Positions 1 to 9,830 of a DNA stretch of 64,000 nucleotides are shown piece by piece. A program made the position numbers and the translations under genes. How positions within the stretch are numbered: the stretch's first letter is position 1; every line of letters starts with the position of its first letter. The notes below the pieces were generated by a model that was given only the letters and a program-made list of their open reading frames with translations, was not told the origin of the DNA and did no database searches. Origin of the DNA: DASXMT01 sp963781305 (GTDB lineage Bacteria; Actinomycetota; Acidimicrobiia; Acidimicrobiales; RAAP-2); the NCBI GenBank assembly GCA_963781305.1, contig CAWAFL010000013.1:1-64000 (forward strand). Reading direction: 5' to 3'.

Positions 1-81
1 CGACGTCCGACCGACCGCTTCGAAGGAATCCCCCGTCACGGCGGTGAAGGAATGGCGAATCCCGAAGTTGCCGGCCAAGAC

Positions 82-1461
82 TCAGGCCGAAAGGCCGGAC
101 ATCTGGGCGTTCATCGGTCCGGCCGGGAGCGGCATATCCGCCACCGACATGCTGAGCTCCTTCAGGGCCGAGTCGTAGATCCCTGAGAAACTCGGGAAGG
201 GCTGGATCGTGTCGATCAACACCGCCAGCGGGACCTGTGCCCGGATCGCAAGTGTCGCGTGCTGCATCCACTCACCTGCCTCGGGTCCGAGCGCGTAGGC
301 ACCGGTCAGATGGGTACCGTTGCTCAGCAGGGTCAGGAATCCGTTGGACTCCGCGTACGCATGTGTGTACGTCGCTGTCTTCGGCACCTCTGACACGAGG
401 GCCGTGGCGCTGTACGGAGCTTCCGGGGCCCCCACGGCCGCCGCCTGCGGATCGGTGTAGGTGACACGTGGAACCGCCTCGTAGTTCGCCGGGCGGGGAT
501 CGCCGGCGATGTTCGCGGCCACGATGTCGCCCTCGTACTCGCCGACGTGCGTCAGAGGCCAGATGCCGTTGACGTCGCCGATCGCCCACAGTCGATCCCC
601 GGCCCGCAGATGCTCATCGACCGGGATCCCCTTGGGATCTGCGCTGATGCCGACCGTTTCGAGTCCGATCCCCTCGACGCGTGGGCGTCGTCCGGTCGAC
701 ACGAGGAGCCGGTCACCCCGAAGCTCGGACCCATCTTCGAACTCCAGCACGTAGTCGTCTCCCTCCCGGCGCGCCGCGGCGGCGCGTCGGTTGAGGGCGA
801 GCTCGATCCCGTCTCGCCGAAGCGCCTCACCGAGCGCCTCGCCCAGCGGCGAGGGCTCCCGGGGGACCAGTCGGTCGGCGCCCTCGATGATCACCGACTC
901 ACCCCCGAGTCGTCGCACGACCTGCGCGAGCTCTACGCCAGCCGATCCCCCGCCGAGGACGAGGAGGCGGCGAGGGACCTCTTTCATGCTCGTGGCCTCG
1001 CGGGTTCCCCACACGCCGTCGAGCTCGTGCAGGCCGGGGACGGGAGGCACGATCGGATCGGAGCCCGTGGCCACGACGACGTGCTCCGCGGTGTGTGGGA
1101 CGCCGTCGACCTCGACGACGCCCATCCCGGCCAGCCGTCCGTTTCCCCGCAGAAGATCGATGCCGCGGTCCGCCAGCCAGCGTTCCTGGCCCACATCGGA
1201 GTAGTTGGACACCATGAAGTCGCGCCAGGCCAGCGCCGCCTGGACGTCGACCTCGGCGTGCGCGCCCACGTCCCGCGCGCCCTGGACCGCCTCGCCCGGG
1301 CGGAGCAGCGACTTCGACGGGATGCAGGCCCAATAGGAGCACTCGCCGCCGACCAGCTCCCGCTCGACGAGCGCGACGTGTTGGCCGCGCGCCGAGAGCG
1401 CCGCCGCGCAGTGCTCGCCCGGCGCGCCGCCACCGAGAACGATCACGTCGTAGTCGCTCAC
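82..1461 (-). CDS. NAD(P)/FAD-dependent disulfide oxidoreductase (Lpd/MerA-like)
   Basis: Flavoprotein of about 459 residues in the dihydrolipoamide dehydrogenase/mercuric reductase fold. The N-terminal FAD-binding glycine motif (VIVLGGGAPGE) lies near residues 6-16. The redox pair sits in GGECSYWACIPSK, with Cys41 and Cys46 separated by four residues as in the family. A second Rossmann motif (VLGGGSAGVELAQ) and the FAD contact AIGDVNG follow. The C-terminal dimer region reads IQPFPSFSGIY where classical Lpd has HPTxSE, so the catalytic His-Glu pair is missing and lipoamide is unlikely to be the substrate; a quinone or small disulfide acceptor is an inference. The GTG start at 1461 overlaps the upstream TGA as GTGA (1458-1461), which implies translational coupling to the VOC gene. 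The frame stays open further upstream, but that part reads as out-of-frame VOC sequence. Confidence 0.9.
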   Translation of the reverse strand: MSDYDVIVLGGGAPGEHCAAALSARGQHVALVERELVGGECSYWACIPSKSLLRPGEAVQGARDVGAHAEVDVQAALAWRDFMVSNYSDVGQERWLADRGIDLLRGNGRLAGMGVVEVDGVPHTAEHVVVATGSDPIVPPVPGLHELDGVWGTREATSMKEVPRRLLVLGGGSAGVELAQVVRRLGGESVIIEGADRLVPREPSPLGEALGEALRRDGIELALNRRAAAARREGDDYVLEFEDGSELRGDRLLVSTGRRPRVEGIGLETVGISADPKGIPVDEHLRAGDRLWAIGDVNGIWPLTHVGEYEGDIVAANIAGDPRPANYEAVPRVTYTDPQAAAVGAPEAPYSATALVSEVPKTATYTHAYAESNGFLTLLSNGTHLTGAYALGPEAGEWMQHATLAIRAQVPLAVLIDTIQPFPSFSGIYDSALKELSMSVADMPLPAGPMNAQMSGLSA

Positions 1462-2137
1462 GAGGGGAGCTCCGCGCCGGCTTGCTCGGCCACCATGAAC
1501 GTGGCGTACCAGTCGGGCCAGTCCGGGTCGGCCTTGCCGATGCGCTTCTCGTGCTCGCCGTGGGCTGCCGCTGCGCGTCGAACGCGCTCGCCAAGTCGCT
1601 GGCGGAGCTGAACGACGTGATGGCCGGGTCGACCCGTCCGGGCAACCGGTCGGTGATCTCCTGCAGCAGCCAGCCGTTCCCGTCCGGATCCTCGAACGTG
1701 GCAAAGGAGCTGTAGCTCTTGCCATCCGGATCGGGGCCGTTGCACGCGACCGCTCGTGTCGTCGGGCTGGAGCTGCGCCCCGGCGCGCCCGCGTGGAACA
1801 CCTCGCTCACCTTGGCTCCCCGGTGGATGAGTTCCGCGCGTGCGGCATCGATGTCGGAAACGACCAGGTAGAGACCATGCGCGGATCCGGGGGCCGCCGC
1901 CGTGATTTTGGTGCCGAATTGGATCGAGCACAATGACCCAGGTGGCGTGAACTGGACGACACGGAAGCCGTTGTCGAAGGAGAAGTCGGCGTCGAGCCTC
2001 CATCCGAGGCCCGCGTAGAACTCTTTCGAGCGGTCGGCGTCCGCAACCGGAATCACCACGACTTCGAGTTTCAGGTCAACGCTTCCCTTGGCCGCCGTCC
2101 TGCCGGTCTCACGGTTCTGCACATCGGTCGTGCTCAT
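1458..2137 (-). pseudogene. VOC (glyoxalase-fold) protein, one frameshift
   Basis: Starts at ATG 2137 behind a strong AAGGAGG ribosome site (2143-2149). The first part shows a typical VOC opening (LKLEVVVIPVADADRSKEFY) and a second strand set ending FEDPDGNGWLLQEIT. The C-terminal part, HGEHEKRIG...DWPDWYATFMVAEQ, is characteristic of an actinobacterial VOC subfamily but lies in another frame. One base appears to be missing near 1582, after the codons for SSASDLASA. Apart from this the gene looks complete and runs into the oxidoreductase start through a 4-base overlap. Whether the indel is real or a sequencing error cannot be told here. The substrate is unknown. Confidence 0.75.
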
Positions 2138-2353
2138 CCGGGCCTCCTTCTCTGGTCGTCGGGTGGCGCATTTCGCGCTGGGCTCAATGCGACACACCTG
2201 AGAATACGCTGATCCTCGCGATCGGGAAACCTCCTTTTGGTGGAGAGAAATGCGTGGCTCACGGAATCGTCGTCGACGTCTTTGTGGCACGCCATGCCCG
2301 TGGTGCCGGGTCTTCAGGTAAATCAGTCCACGAGCTTTGTCTGCGGGCGGTGG

Positions 2354-2967
2354 TCACCGAGGATGCCTTGCCCGCGAGTGATGAGCTTGGGCGCGATTGC
2401 GCACGCCGAGTTTGGTGTACAGGCTCCGCAGGTGCGTCTTGATCGTGTTCTCGCTGACGAAGAGCTGACTGCCCAACTCGCGATTGGTCAGACCTTCGGG
2501 CGGCGGGGACAGGAGCTCGCTCTCGCGTCGGTCAGGCCCATTTCGCGGCCGGGCCAGCGCAGGGCGGGGTCGATCTGGCGTGCTGCGACCTCTGAGTGAA
2601 GACGACCCGGTCGCCTCGGGCGGCGCCTTTGATGCCGTCAATGATCCGTTCTCGCGGTACCGCCTTGGAAATGAAGCCTTGCGCACCGGCCCGCAGGGCC
2701 TTGCGCACCGCCAGAGGTCGATCGGAAAAGCTGAACACGACGATCGCTCCGTTGCTGGGGTCGGCGCAGGGAATGGACCCTTTCCTCGAGGGAACCGAGT
2801 TCGCCGTAGGTGTCGACCAGCGTGACGTCGACCCTTCGCCTCGGTCCCTTCCTCACGTCGATTTCGACCACATCGATCTCGGGCTCGCTGGACTTCAGAA
2901 GGGCTCGGAGACCCTCGAGAACGATGACGTAGTCGTTGACGAGCGCGACCCTGATGGGTTTATGCAC
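2354..2967 (-). pseudogene. NarL/LuxR-type response regulator, at least two frameshifts
   Basis: Three overlapping frames together read as one response regulator. The receiver start, IRVALVNDYVIVLEGLRALL, carries the expected acidic/Asp region but reads ND where DD is usual; DVTLVDTYG may hold the phospho-acceptor Asp. The late receiver, PLAVRKALRAGAQGFISKAV, contains the conserved Lys. The C-terminal LuxR helix-turn-helix reads LTNRELGSQLFVSENTIKTHLRSLYTKLG. The frame changes near 2730-2740 and again near 2570, and probably once more at the extreme C-terminus. The likely start is GTG 2967. No partner histidine kinase is adjacent. Motif conservation argues for recent damage or sequencing indels rather than an old relic. 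Confidence 0.7.
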
Positions 2968-3228
2968 GGGGTCACCCTAAGAGCGGAGGTAGGGCCCGAG
3001 AATCACCCGATCGGGTGATTGATCGAAAGGAGCTCTTTCGATCAGGCTGGTGGAGCGGTAGATCGAAGTCCGAATCAGAAGCACCCGAATCGCACAGGAC
3101 AGGTCGGCAGGTAGATCGAAGGCAACCAAGGACGCATCAATGAGGTGGTCCTCCCGAGGAACTCACACGCTGACCCCTTTGTGCAAGGACACCAGGCGGG
3201 GGGGACGAACAAGTAAGGGTGGAGGAAC

Positions 3229-3636
3229 GTGACGGCCAACCAAATTGGCGTGACTTCGTACGACTTTCGATGGAGGTCGCATCTACGCCCTCAGGGGAGA
3301 GCTCGATGTATCCACCTGTCAGGGCCTCGCCGAGCTTTTGATCGGACCGCCCGGCTCACTCGTTGTCGTCGACCTTGATCAGCTCAGCTACATGGACTCC
3401 TCGGGACTGGGTGCCATTCACGCAGCCCGGGAAAGTGGCGATCAAGGACGGCGGAACCCTCGTCGTCTGTCGTCCCAGCCCCATGGTCCACCGAGTCCTG
3501 GAAATCACGGGCCTCGACACTTGGAACGCGGTTGGGAGCCAATTTGGTCGAGTGGCTCCGCCGTGGCATCTGCGCCATAGGAAGCAGGACCGCGACCGTC
3601 AGCGTTCATGGCTGGGCCTCGACTGGGAACTCTTGA
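3229..3636 (+). pseudogene. STAS-domain anti-sigma-factor antagonist, frameshifted
   Basis: A GTG start at 3229 follows GGAGG. Joining three frames gives a SpoIIAA/RsbV-like STAS domain: a strand reading YALRGELDVST, then VVVDLDQLSYMDSSGLGAIHAA with the conserved DSSGL motif whose Ser would be the phosphorylation site, then GGTLVVCRPSPMVHRVLEITGLD. Frame changes occur near 3265, 3430 and 3540. Anti-sigma antagonists work in partner-switching with a HATPase kinase; none is seen nearby. The last frame ends naturally at TGA 3634-3636. Confidence 0.65.
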
Positions 3637-3675
3637 GACCGGGGAACTTCGAGCGAAGCACCACCCGCGTACCCG

Positions 3676-4208
3676 TCAATCGTAGGACTGCGGGTCTGAC
3701 CTCACTCGGTCGATTATCGGAAGCACGAACCAAAGCAGGGCAAACGATGCGCTGGTTGCTGCCGAAAGGACGGTCACAATCCAACTTGCACCGATGAAGC
3801 TCATGATGAGCCAAATCGCCAGCGAGATTGCCAAGGCGACGCTGGCGAGCCCCAATAATGCGAGCACGTTGGCCGTCTTCAGTAGGCGACCCTTTTCGTG
3901 TCGACGAAACACCCACCGGTGATAGGCGACAGGACTGATCAACAATGCGGTGGACAGCGCTGTGCACAAGAGCGTCGCTTTGTAGAGGTCTTGTTGCGCT
4001 CCGTCAAGCTTCGTGAAGCGTACGGTGAACGGGAGGGCCAGGAGAAACCCAAAAAGCACCTGCACGCCCAGCCCCAGCCACACCGGAGCTCCTGGAGCAA
4101 GTCGCTCAAGTTGCGATTGTTTCGCTCAATGAGCCCCTCGGTGTGAGGATCGACGTCAACCGAATCTGAGTCGGTATGCCCAACTGAGATCTCCGATGCC
4201 GTATTCAT
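3676..4208 (-). pseudogene. DUF6328 membrane protein, one frameshift
   Basis: The N-terminal frame ends with NRNLSDLLQELR, a typical opening of DUF6328 proteins. The rest of the family signature (GVQVLFGFLLALPFTVRF, DLYKATLLCTALSTALLI, SPVAYHRWVFRRHEK) continues in another frame from about 4083. Four hydrophobic helices are expected. ATG 4208 is the most sensible start, although a TTG at 4217 is also in frame. The function of the family is unknown. It sits downstream of the CYTH-CHAD gene on the same strand. Confidence 0.7.
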
Positions 4209-4214
4209 GGAAGA

Positions 4215-4260
4215 CAACCGGTCATTGACGCCAACCGGTCATTGAAGCCAACCGGTCACC
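4215..4260. repeat. 17-bp tandem repeat, about 2.7 copies
   Basis: The unit CAACCGGTCATTGACGC (4215-4231) is repeated at 4232-4248 with one difference and begins a third time at 4249-4260. It overlaps the 3' end of the CYTH-CHAD gene, where it supplies the stop codon, and abuts the DUF6328 start. Confidence 0.85.
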
Positions 4261-5780
4261 GTTCCACTGTTCAGCCTCTCCCAGGCGTGTTCCCATTGTT
4301 GTCGCGATTCGAGTTGATGGCGACGCGCATCTGCCGCCTTGCCTCCAGCAACAAAGCTGACTCCTGTCGTGCTGTCCGCAGGAATCTGCTCCAGCCACTC
4401 GATGGCGCTCACGGCATCGTGATGGTCTCCGAGGATCGTTTGAATGTCTTCGAGCAGGCGGTGGGCGGTTCGGCGGGCGGCCTTGCCCAGGACGGGCTTC
4501 GCCAGTTCGGCTCCGTATCGGAGTTGCTTTGAGGCAATCCGTATCTTGTGGAGCTGCGAGTCGCTGGGGGTCGGTCCAGCTTTCCGGACTCTTCGACGCA
4601 GCTTCCTCCAGTGAGGCCTCAGAAGCCGAGGGAGGGCTTTTCGTGCGTCGTCACGACGGTCCGACTTCACGCTCTCCCGCCTCTGTGGATTGCGAGCTGA
4701 CGTAAAACCGGGGCAAGGACGTGCCGGCGTCGAGTCGGTCGAGCAGGTTGAGGTAGCGCTCACTCCGCAAGACATGTGCCAATTCCTCGGTCTTGTCCCG
4801 ACGCTGTGAGGCGAGCCTCGAGCGCAACGCCTCCGCACCGCGAGAACCACTCGAAGCCGAGTCATCCGACTGGAACCTCTTGTCCAACACATCGATGTCG
4901 CGGACGTTGCCGAGCACCGTGCCGATCCACCTCAACTCGGATCTGGTGTGCCGAAGCCACACCGGGTCCAGTACAGGTCCGAATGTCTTGAGATCCGACC
5001 GGAGTCGCCTTGTCGCCACTCGAGCCTGGTGTATTGCTCGCTCAGATGGGTCTTGTGGACTGCAGGCGTAAGCTCACGTCGAAATCGAGGAGTCGCTCGA
5101 ATTCGCTCCGTAGGGTGGCTTGCACCAACTGCTCCGAGCGTGGACTTCCGACCGATCTTCGTTGCACAGGTTCCGATCATTTGCATCGATACCGAGAGCT
5201 TTGGCGAACTTCTGTTCAAGTTCGATGTGAGCGCCCGCCTTCTTCATGGCTGTCAGCATCTTCTCGATGACCACCGGATCGGCGTGAGGCTTCTCGCTCT
5301 CGTCGAGTTCGAACTCGATCTGGCGAAAGGCACGTCCCGGGCTGCCTCCGACGGCCACGGTCACCAGATCGTCGTCGATCTCGCCCAAGGCGGATCCTCC
5401 GTTCCGAACCAATACTCGTCGCCTCTTGGTTTCGAGAACCGCGACCCACCTCATGCTCTGCCGGCGCAGGATGCCACGTAGGAGCGTCGTCGCTTCGGAT
5501 CGTGTCGTTCTCGGGACTGCCGGCCATGAGCGGTTCGGGTCGTCCAATTGACTTCGTGTTTCCTTCACAGCTTCAACGTCCACAGTCCGGGTCCTTCGTC
5601 TTCCCCGATCCGATGGCGGAGCATGATCTTCGTTTCCAAAGGCGCAGGTCTTCCGTGTCGAAATACGAGGTAAGAAGTGATTGCAACCGGACTAGGCCAG
5701 GCCCGAGCTCGTGCAGGTCGGGAAGTTCGAACTTCCGAGGCGCGTTCAACTTCACCTTCGCGTTCAGCATTGATAGTCAT
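4239..5780 (-). pseudogene. CYTH-CHAD domain protein, several frameshifts
   Basis: The N-terminal CYTH (triphosphate tunnel) domain is visible as VKLNAPRKFELPDLHELGPG, then SYFDTEDLRLWKRR, then IMLRHRIGEDEGPGLWTLKL, with later parts ETKRRRVLVRNG and RQIEFELDE. The C-terminal CHAD helical domain shows ATRRLRSDLKTFGPVL, GNVRDIDVLDKRF, and LHKIRIASKQLRYGAEL with its basic motifs. These lie in at least four changes of frame. CYTH domains bind triphosphates or polyphosphate, and CHAD domains bind polyphosphate. The start is ATG 5780. Motifs important for binding are retained, so this could be an intact gene in a badly sequenced stretch. Confidence 0.75.
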
Positions 5781-5868
5781 TTTTGACACTCCTGGGCACT
5801 ACCCCAATTGCTTCCGAGCAATCCCGACAGCCGGGATCTGGACCAAGCTCTTCCGTTCGAAGTCCATG

Positions 5869-7895
5869 TCAGCGACTGTTGAGTCGTGACAATGTTGCCT
5901 GTGAACCGGCTGCCGGTGCAGCCGTCGATGGCCAGGGATTTCGCAGCCGAGTAGGTTCGAAGTCGATCTCTTCCAACGGCCGCGGTGGCACGTACTTGTA
6001 GAAGTAGCGGGTGAGCGGGATCTCGTAGCCCGATCTTGGTCTTGTCGTAGTCGACCCAGGCGTCGGCACGTAGGGCAGCACCTCGGCGGCCATGTAGTCC
6101 TCGACCGCCGTCCGGTACTCCACGGATGCCAGCCGCTGGTGACGTCCTCGACCCATGACACACCAACTCGGGCAAGGGCACGTTCTCGTTGTCACGCAGG
6201 TCGGGGTCGGGCTCCGGCTGGCCCTTGCGATTCGTGATGACGGGTGCCTCGGGGTCGGTGACCGCCAGGACGTCCCACAACTGCTTCTCGATGGCCTTGG
6301 GCACTGAACCCAGCTTCTTGGCCAGGTCGTCTTCTCGGTCGCCGTGGTGCCCTCCAGGGCCGCTCATGCGGCCTCTCAGATCGTCCTGCTCGTCCTCTGT
6401 CGAGCTTGGCCCACTGCTTGGTCTCGGCCAACCGCTCGACTGTCTCGGGCGTGACCTCCCACCTCAGCCGCAGGGGACGCTCCACGGTGATCCGTTGATA
6501 GCCGAACGCCTCGTTGGAAAGATCTTGACCTTCTCGCCCTCGGTGAAGTCGGCGTAGAGGCGGGTGATCTTCGTCGATCTGCTCGTCGCTGATCTCTTTG
6601 CGCTTGTCGCCGAGGCTCTTCCGCATCTTGACCCAGTAGTCGCGGGCATCGACCAGCTGCACCTTGCCCCGTCGCTCGGGACGCTTGCGGTTGGTGACGA
6701 TCCAGAAGTAGGTGGAGATGCCGGTGTTGTAGAACAGCTGGTCTGGCAGCGCCACGACCGCCTCCAGCCAGTCGTTCTCGATGATCCATCGGCGGATCTC
6801 GGACTCCCCCGAGCCCGCTGCTCCGGTGAAGAGGGGCGAGCCGTTGAAGACGATGGCCACCCGGCTGCCGCCCTCCTCGACGGGCTTCATCTTGGAGATC
6901 ATGTGCTGGAGGAACAGGAAGCTGCCGTCGTTGATCCGTGGCAGCCCAGCACCGAAGCGTCCGGCGAACCCCAGCTTCTCGTGCTCCGTCGCGAACCTCG
7001 TCCTCGACCTTCTTCCACTCCACGCCGAAGGGCGGATTGGCGAGCAGGTAGTCGAAGGTCTGGCCTGCGTGGCCGTCCTCGCTGAAGGAGTTGCCGCAGA
7101 CGATGTGGGAGGCGTCCTGGCCCTTGAGCATCATGTCGGAGCGGCAGATGGCGTAGGTCTCGTCGTTGAGCTCCTGGCCGAACACCTCCAGGCGGGCGTT
7201 GGGGTTGAGCGCGCGCAGGTGGTCCTCGGCGACGGACAGCATGCCGCCCGTCCCGCAGGCCGGGTCGAAGAGCGTCCGGACGACGCCGGGCCGGTCAGCA
7301 TCTCGTCGTCCTCGGCGAAGAGCAGGTTGACCATCAGGCGGATGACCTCGCGGGGAGTGAAGTGCTCCCCGGCGGTCTCGTTGGACAGTTCGGAGAACCG
7401 GCGGATCAGCTCCTCGTAGAGGTAGCCCATCTCCAGGTTGGAGACGACCTCGGGGTGCAGGTCGATGTCGGCGAACTTGCCGATCACCAGGTAGAGCAGG
7501 TTGGCCCTGTCCAGCCGGGCGATCTGGACGTCGAAGTCGAACTTCTCGATGACCTCCCGAGCGCCGGCGCAGAACCCGGCGATGTACTCCCGCAGGTTGC
7601 CGGCGATCTGGCCGGGGTCGTCGAGGAGGCGGCGGAAGTCGAGCGGGCGAGGTGTTGAAGAACTGCTGCCCGGCGACGCTCTCCAGCACCGGGTCGACGT
7701 TCTCGACCTGGCCCTTCAGCGCTTGGCGCGCTCCAGCACGGCCGCCTTGGTGGGCTCCAGGACGCAGTCCAGGCGGCGGATCACGGTCAGCGGGAGGATG
7801 ACCTTGCCGTACTCGGACTGCTTGTAGTCGCCGCGGAGGAGGTCGGCTACGGACCAGATGAAGGCGGCGTGGTTCTTGGTGGAGGTTTCGGCCAC
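5869..7895 (-). pseudogene. hsdM: Type I restriction-modification DNA methyltransferase HsdM, many frameshifts
   Basis: Starts at GTG 7895 (VAETSTKNHAAFIWSVADLL). Joined frames give the HsdM N-terminal helical domain, ETAGEHFTPREVIRLMVNLL, the SAM motif FDPACGTGGML and the catalytic LANPPFGVEWKK for N6-adenine methylation. A later stretch reads RRWIIENDWLEAVVALPDQLFYNTGI, and the C-terminal region is DAWVDYDKTKIGYEIPLTRYFY. At least seven frame changes occur (near 7725, 7640, 7288, 6990, 6575, 6520, 6370 and further downstream). All methyltransferase motifs are present. No hsdS or hsdR is found next to it, so even if read correctly it is an orphan subunit within this window. Confidence 0.8.
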
Positions 7896-8205
7896 AGGCG
7901 TTCCCGATCTTTGCTGCTCGTCCTGGGGCAGCTTCGGCCGCCTTTCTTGCCACAGGCTACTGAGGACCACACCAACGATGGGGGTTGGCAGCCGGACGCA
8001 GCGGCACTCCCGTTGCCTGGCGAGGGGGCAGCTCGGTCGCTCTCACGTCATCACGTCGCCCTGCTTGCCGGGTTCAAACATGTGAACGACAAGTCTCGCT
8101 CGGTTGAATCGTGTGCTCAACAAAGGCGATAGCCCCGGGTCGTGGTTACAGGTTCCGTGCCTCTTCTGCCACGGGGCAACCTCTGGAAGAACACCGCCCA
8201 TCGCC
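7896..8205. other. Intergenic region upstream of hsdM
   Basis: About 310 bases between hsdM and the end of the broken unnamed gene. It should contain the hsdM promoter. I see no coding signature, RNA or strong hairpin. Confidence 0.5.
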
Positions 8206-9065
8206 TCAAACCAGCCTTCCAATCGATATTTCCGGCCAGCCCAGGTAGCCCTGCATCACACGGCCAGCGTTGAAAAGCGAAACGACCGCCGCCCCTACCA
8301 AGCGATCAAGGTAGGAGAGGTCGTCTATCCCGGCGCAGAGCGTTGTCTGCCCATGTTCATCTGTTTGTTCGACAAGAAGGTCCCGAATAGCCCATACGGT
8401 CGGGTGAGAAGCATTTGCTAAGTAGTCCAGGGCGCCGAAGGTTTTCGTATTTCCCGCTATTTCCGATGCCCGACCAAGGGCTTTTTGTGCCGTCGGGCGC
8501 TTTTGGCCCGCCAAAACAAGGACCGACCCTTTGGACTCTTGTATTTCGTCCGGATTGAAAAGGTTCCGGACTACCCGCTTCTGCTCGTCGTATGCGTTCG
8601 GCCAAACATGGCTGCCCAGACCTCCAAGCCGAGATCCGGTCAACTTCGCTTGCCGACCTCCTTCGAGTTCCTCTAGCCATGTCCGGGCAAGGCGCTGACG
8701 TGATGACACCTCCGGATCCAGCAGCCACATAGCTCGATTGCTGTGCTCAACGACTGCCCTTACAAGGGGTGCGAGCGGGAAGACTGCCTCCCCAGCTTCA
8801 CACAGAGTCTTGCCATTCCACCGATGTGTTCGGCTCCAGCCAAAGCGAAGAGATTGGCGACATACAGAGGGCGCTCGGCTTCACCGGTCCATGCCCCGGA
8901 TGGCCCGACCTCGAGGGCAGTCCGCCCCCACTCTCCCGATGCAAATGAACCGACACTCGGACTCCACAGAGCCGGATCTCCACACAGCGTCCTCCACTCC
9001 CGCCTTGAAAAAGCCAACAGACCTGCCAGCTCCTTAAGGTGAGTTGCTACGTCGTCAGAGAATCT
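8206..9065 (-). pseudogene. Unnamed actinobacterial protein, one clear frameshift
   Basis: Two frames join near 8765. The upstream part reads KELAGLLAFSRREW...YVANLFALAGAEHIGGMARL. The downstream part reads VRAVVEHSNRAMWLLDPEVSSRQRLARTWLEELEG and then continues to 8206. The pattern of a residential helix followed by E-x(4)-RAMWLLDP-x(4)-RQRLAR-x(5)-EEL resembles hypothetical actinobacterial proteins I have seen near mobile or defence genes, but I cannot name a function. The N-terminus is uncertain; a GTG near 9085 is possible. It may originally have followed, or been fused to, the small HTH gene upstream. Confidence 0.5.
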
Positions 9066-9115
9066 GTAAGGAACGAGCACAGGGCTTTTGCGACCTGTGC
9101 CGGATGGCCCAGCTT

Positions 9116-9268
9116 TCAGATGTCCGCCCACTCCCACAGAGGTGCACCACTGGCGTGTGTCCTCGGTTCTGGCAGCACTCCACGCTGACGCCAAACATGC
9201 ACCGTGTTTGATTGGACACCGAGACGATCCGCTATCTCGTTTGCCCCGATCGGGTCCGTCCAAACCAT
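9116..9268 (-). CDS. Small helix-turn-helix DNA-binding protein (MerR/excisionase-like)
   Basis: A 50-residue product from ATG 9268. It reads IGANEIADRLGVQSNTVHVWRQRG, a helix-turn-helix, followed by a wing-like GAPLWEWADI. This resembles short winged-helix proteins of the MerR/excisionase type that prime other regulators or guide recombinases. The stop falls right after WADI, where relatives usually continue with a few more residues. Given the frameshifts around it, the natural protein may be longer and run into the next gene (the other frame continues with KAGPSGTGRK). It may autoregulate: the 5' region has GTAC half-sites at 9277-9292. Confidence 0.5.
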   Translation of the reverse strand: MVWTDPIGANEIADRLGVQSNTVHVWRQRGVLPEPRTHASGAPLWEWADI

Positions 9269-9830
9269 ACGGATACTGTACCATATGCATGTACGTAAGT
9301 GCAGCTTATCTGTACTGGGTGACCGTACATATCCACCCATTTCTCTTGCCCGTGAGCAAGCATTACTCGGGGAGTGTAGAACGGCACAATCAAGAGATGC
9401 CTTGCAGACCAGGCTTACGATGCCTCGATTCTTGGAGTGAGTGTTCGGATAATCGACCCCTTGACCACCTGGCCTTGGCGTCGGGTGAGTCATCGGCTCG
9501 ACGAGCGACGGAGGTAGGCAAGGGATCGTCTACTGTGCTTAAGGTGCACGGCCGACGGTGAGAACCGATGTGAGAACCAAACCTTCGCAAACATGGACAA
9601 TTCGTGTCACAGACGGTCAGAGTTGGACAAGGCCATGCGACCAACTTTCCAGGTCAGCGGCAAGATTGGATACCGTTGGTCACGGACGGTCAAATGCGGT
9701 CACAGGCCCATGTCGAACTACGGATCCGATTGAGCTGGCCAGCACGTTCCACAACAAAGCCGTCGAGAAGTTCGACGTGTTCCTGCCGGAGGAACTCCAC
9801 CGGCGACGGCAGCGACCGTAGGGGGGATGT
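9269..9830. other. Intergenic region with no supported gene
   Basis: About 560 bases between the small HTH gene and the end of the LuxR gene on the same strand. Reading frames here are short and unlike proteins. Two loosely similar ACGGTCA-containing segments occur at 9610-9625 and 9683-9695. The end of the indel-rich zone lies here: genes to the right are intact. Confidence 0.5.

Noticed and set aside
547..1611. 354-codon frame opposite the FAD oxidoreductase
   Set aside because: It is the antisense shadow of a gene with full family motifs; composition is typical of high-GC shadows.
899..2290. 463-codon minus-strand frame running through the VOC gene into the oxidoreductase
   Set aside because: Only its VOC part is meaningful; after the indel near 1582 it is out of frame and arginine-rich, so it is not a fusion protein.
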